Part shown: positions 14,467 through 15,790 of the stretch, piece by piece
Position numbering within the stretch: the stretch's first letter is position 1
Layout: each line of letters opens with the position of its first letter
NCBI RefSeq assembly: GCF_947255005.1
Contig: NZ_CAMYFI010000053.1
Location: forward strand, 1 to 15,790
DNA: 15,790 bases
Direction of reading: 5' to 3'
DNA from: an uncultured Tessaracoccus sp.
GTDB taxonomy: Bacteria; Actinomycetota; Actinomycetes; Propionibacteriales; Propionibacteriaceae
The notes under the pieces: generated by a model
Told to the model about the DNA's origin: nothing
The model's input: the letters and a program-made list of their open reading frames with translations, nothing else
Databases searched by the model: none
Position numbers and translations under genes: made by a program

Positions 14467-15326
14467 TAGTTCCAGCCGGGCCAGCGCGGTATCCGGCCGC
14501 CGACGGCCTGGGTGTGTTGCAGCTGTGCTGCCCAGCGATCGTCGTCCGGTTGTTCGGCGGCGAGTAGCACGAGCGCTTCCAGCAGGCGCACCTCCAGCGT
14601 GCGCCACACGGAGCGGATTTCAGCACTTGTGTTGATAGGGCCAGGAAGCTCAAAGACCGGCGGCTGCGACGGGGTGGTGAGCCCACGCCGCAGCTCGTCG
14701 CGCAACGACTGTGCCGAGGCGAGGCGCGTCGACAGCTCTTCACGAAGTGGCTTGTCGCCACCGACGCGGCCGAGGGAGGATTCGAGCCCGTAGATCAGCG
14801 CCCACACGTGAGTGAGTGCGGCGTATTGCTGGTCGCTGAGCGTCTCGACGGGGCTCGGCTCGGCGCCTTCCCTAGGGATGAGATTTCGTTTCGCGAGCCC
14901 ACGCGTGGCGGCCGCGATAGAGATCAGCAGCAGCCGCGCCGACGGTGCCTCCTCGCGGTGGGCGGCGGCCGAGCACGCATCGACGACAGCAGCGATGGAG
15001 TCCTCAAGGCTGGCGGTACTCTCCGGCTGCGGTTCAAACACAGGGTCCGGGCTGGCGAATGGGTTGACGGAGTTGATACGCGCGAGCTGATCGTCGCACT
15101 GGGCCAGCGTGGCCGTGCGCCAATCGTCGGTTGGTTCCTTCGCGACGAGTTCCCTCACCCCGGCGAGGAGGGCCGCCACCTTCGCCAGCGACTCGGGCTG
15201 TTTCGGCGCCTCGGAAGCCTGCGCGCGGGAGGGGGCGCCGTCGGGTTCTTCGATGGTGGGGCTTGGCGCACACGCTGTGAGGCACAGCGCCGCTCCGACG
15301 AGTACGAAGCGGCGAGGGACATCCAT
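14466..15326 (-). CDS. Putative lipoprotein with DUF4439-like C-terminal domain
   Basis: A 286-residue secreted protein of unknown function. The N-terminus is a lipoprotein signal peptide: Arg5-Arg6, hydrophobic core VLVGAALC, and lipobox LTAC with Cys19 as lipidation site. A Pro/Glu/Ala-rich linker follows (20-45). A helical middle region comes next. A C-terminal segment (about 165-285) has the spacing of the ferritin-like DUF4439: the YAALTHVWALIYGLESSLGRV helix, LRDELRRGL, the FELPGPINT turn, then a helix with Glu245. The usual Glu-His pair of the first DUF4439 helix is not evident, so metal binding is doubtful. M. tuberculosis Rv2844, between proS and rimP, may be its counterpart; this is inferred. 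Start ATG 15326 has a leaderless-type promoter. Divergent from rimP. Confidence 0.78.
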   Translation of the reverse strand: MDVPRRFVLVGAALCLTACAPSPTIEEPDGAPSRAQASEAPKQPESLAKVAALLAGVRELVAKEPTDDWRTATLAQCDDQLARINSVNPFASPDPVFEPQPESTASLEDSIAAVVDACSAAAHREEAPSARLLLISIAAATRGLAKRNLIPREGAEPSPVETLSDQQYAALTHVWALIYGLESSLGRVGGDKPLREELSTRLASAQSLRDELRRGLTTPSQPPVFELPGPINTSAEIRSVWRTLEVRLLEALVLLAAEQPDDDRWAAQLQHTQAVGGRIPRWPGWN

Positions 15327-15333
15327 GGCTTGC

Positions 15334-15361
15334 AGCCTATCGGTATGCTGGTGATCCACAA
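15334..15361 (-). promoter_or_regulatory. Leaderless-type promoter of the lipoprotein gene
   Basis: On the minus strand TTGTGG (15361-15356) and TAGGCT (15339-15334) are separated by 16 bases. The -10 box ends exactly seven bases before the ATG (15326) and no Shine-Dalgarno sequence lies between. This is the best-formed of the three leaderless-type promoters here because it has both boxes. Confidence 0.55.
15344..15349 (+). promoter_or_regulatory. Possible -10 box (TATGCT) for rimP
   Basis: TATGCT fits the TANNNT pattern and would start transcription near 15356, about 35 bases before the rimP ATG. It lies between the -35 and -10 boxes of the opposing lipoprotein promoter, so the two promoters would compete. 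No -35 box is recognised. Confidence 0.3.
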
Positions 15362-15390
15362 TTGAGCACACAATCGGATACGGAGTTGTC

Positions 15391-15790
15391 ATGCAGGAAC
15401 GAACCGTAGCCGAGGTGGTTGAACCCATCTTGGCTGAGTACAAACTGGAGCTCGACGCGCTCGACGTCACACCAGTCGGTAAGCGCTCGATGCTGCGCAT
15501 CACCGTCGATGGTGAGGGGCCGGAGGGGTGTGGGCCGCTGCTCGACGACATCGCCGAAGCATCGCAGGCTGTCTCAGCGGCGCTGGACGCAAGTTCCGTC
15601 ATGGGGGAGCGGGCATACACCCTCGAGCTGTCGAGCCGTGGTGTCTCGAAGCCGCTCACAGAGCTGAAGCACTTCCGTCGCAACACCGGGCGTTTGGTGA
15701 AGCTATGGTTTGCTGAGTCTGAGGTCACCGGCCGTATCGTCGGAGTTGATGCCGACGCGGTGGTCGTCGATGTTGACGGCTCCCCAGCGA
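15391..15790 (+). CDS. rimP: Ribosome maturation factor RimP, 5' part (3' end outside window)
   Basis: Needed for maturation of the 30S ribosomal subunit. The first 133 residues are present and the frame is open to the end of the window. Recognisable are the N-terminal domain (VAEVVEPILAEYKLELDALDV, LRITVDGEG, then CGPLLDDIAEASQAVSAALD) and the linker signature YTLELSSRGVSKPLTELKHFRRNTGR (about residues 76-101). The beginning of the C-terminal SH3-like barrel follows (LVKLWF, GRIVGVDADAVVVDVDG). The ATG at 15391 has CGGAG five bases upstream. rimP normally heads the rimP-nusA-infB operon, which would lie just beyond the window. Confidence 0.95.
   Translation, partial: MQERTVAEVVEPILAEYKLELDALDVTPVGKRSMLRITVDGEGPEGCGPLLDDIAEASQAVSAALDASSVMGERAYTLELSSRGVSKPLTELKHFRRNTGRLVKLWFAESEVTGRIVGVDADAVVVDVDGSPA

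Noticed and set aside
15327..15728. Upstream extension of the lipoprotein frame on the minus strand
   Set aside because: It would run antisense through rimP and bury the lipoprotein signal peptide, whose ATG at 15326 has its own promoter.

Overview
The window is GC-rich, gene-dense chromosomal DNA from an actinobacterium. Gene order and protein families suggest Propionibacteriales or a relative; this is inferred from synteny and protein features, not from a search. The order rpsB-tsf-pyrH-frr-cdsA-rlmN ... dxr-rip1-ispG-GNAT ... proS ... rimP matches the order known in Mycobacterium tuberculosis (Rv2890c to Rv2842c), so the backbone is conserved core genome with a few local insertions.

Region 1 (1-4803, all +) holds the end of ribosomal protein S2, EF-Ts, UMP kinase, ribosome recycling factor, CDP-diglyceride synthase and the RlmN 23S rRNA/tRNA methyltransferase. 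The genes are tightly packed. A very stable hairpin lies just upstream of the pyrH ribosome-binding site. Region 2 (4804-6963) interrupts the conserved order with gdhA (NADP-type glutamate dehydrogenase, +) and a convergent APH(3')-like gene (-). The latter has lost both catalytic aspartates and the acidic C-terminal substrate-binding tail, so it looks like a pseudokinase.

Region 3 (7028-11523, +) is the isoprenoid/protease block: dxr and ispG (MEP pathway), with a Rip1/RseP-type site-2 protease between them and a DUF4081-GNAT acetyltransferase after them. Region 4 (11580-15790) has proS, then a gene for an AbiEi-like/DUF559 (Vsr-fold) putative nuclease. That gene is bracketed by two identical 52-base copies of a palindromic repeat. 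Next come a minus-strand DUF4439-like lipoprotein and, divergent from it, the start of rimP.

Several promoters have a TAG(A/G)NT -10 box exactly 7 bases before a start codon that lacks a Shine-Dalgarno sequence (ispG, proS, lipoprotein), which is the hallmark of leaderless transcription in Actinobacteria. The observations most worth following up are the palindrome-flanked nuclease gene and the APH-like pseudokinase. No tRNA, rRNA, CRISPR array, insertion sequence or replication origin was seen, and no gene-free stretch exceeds 300 bases.
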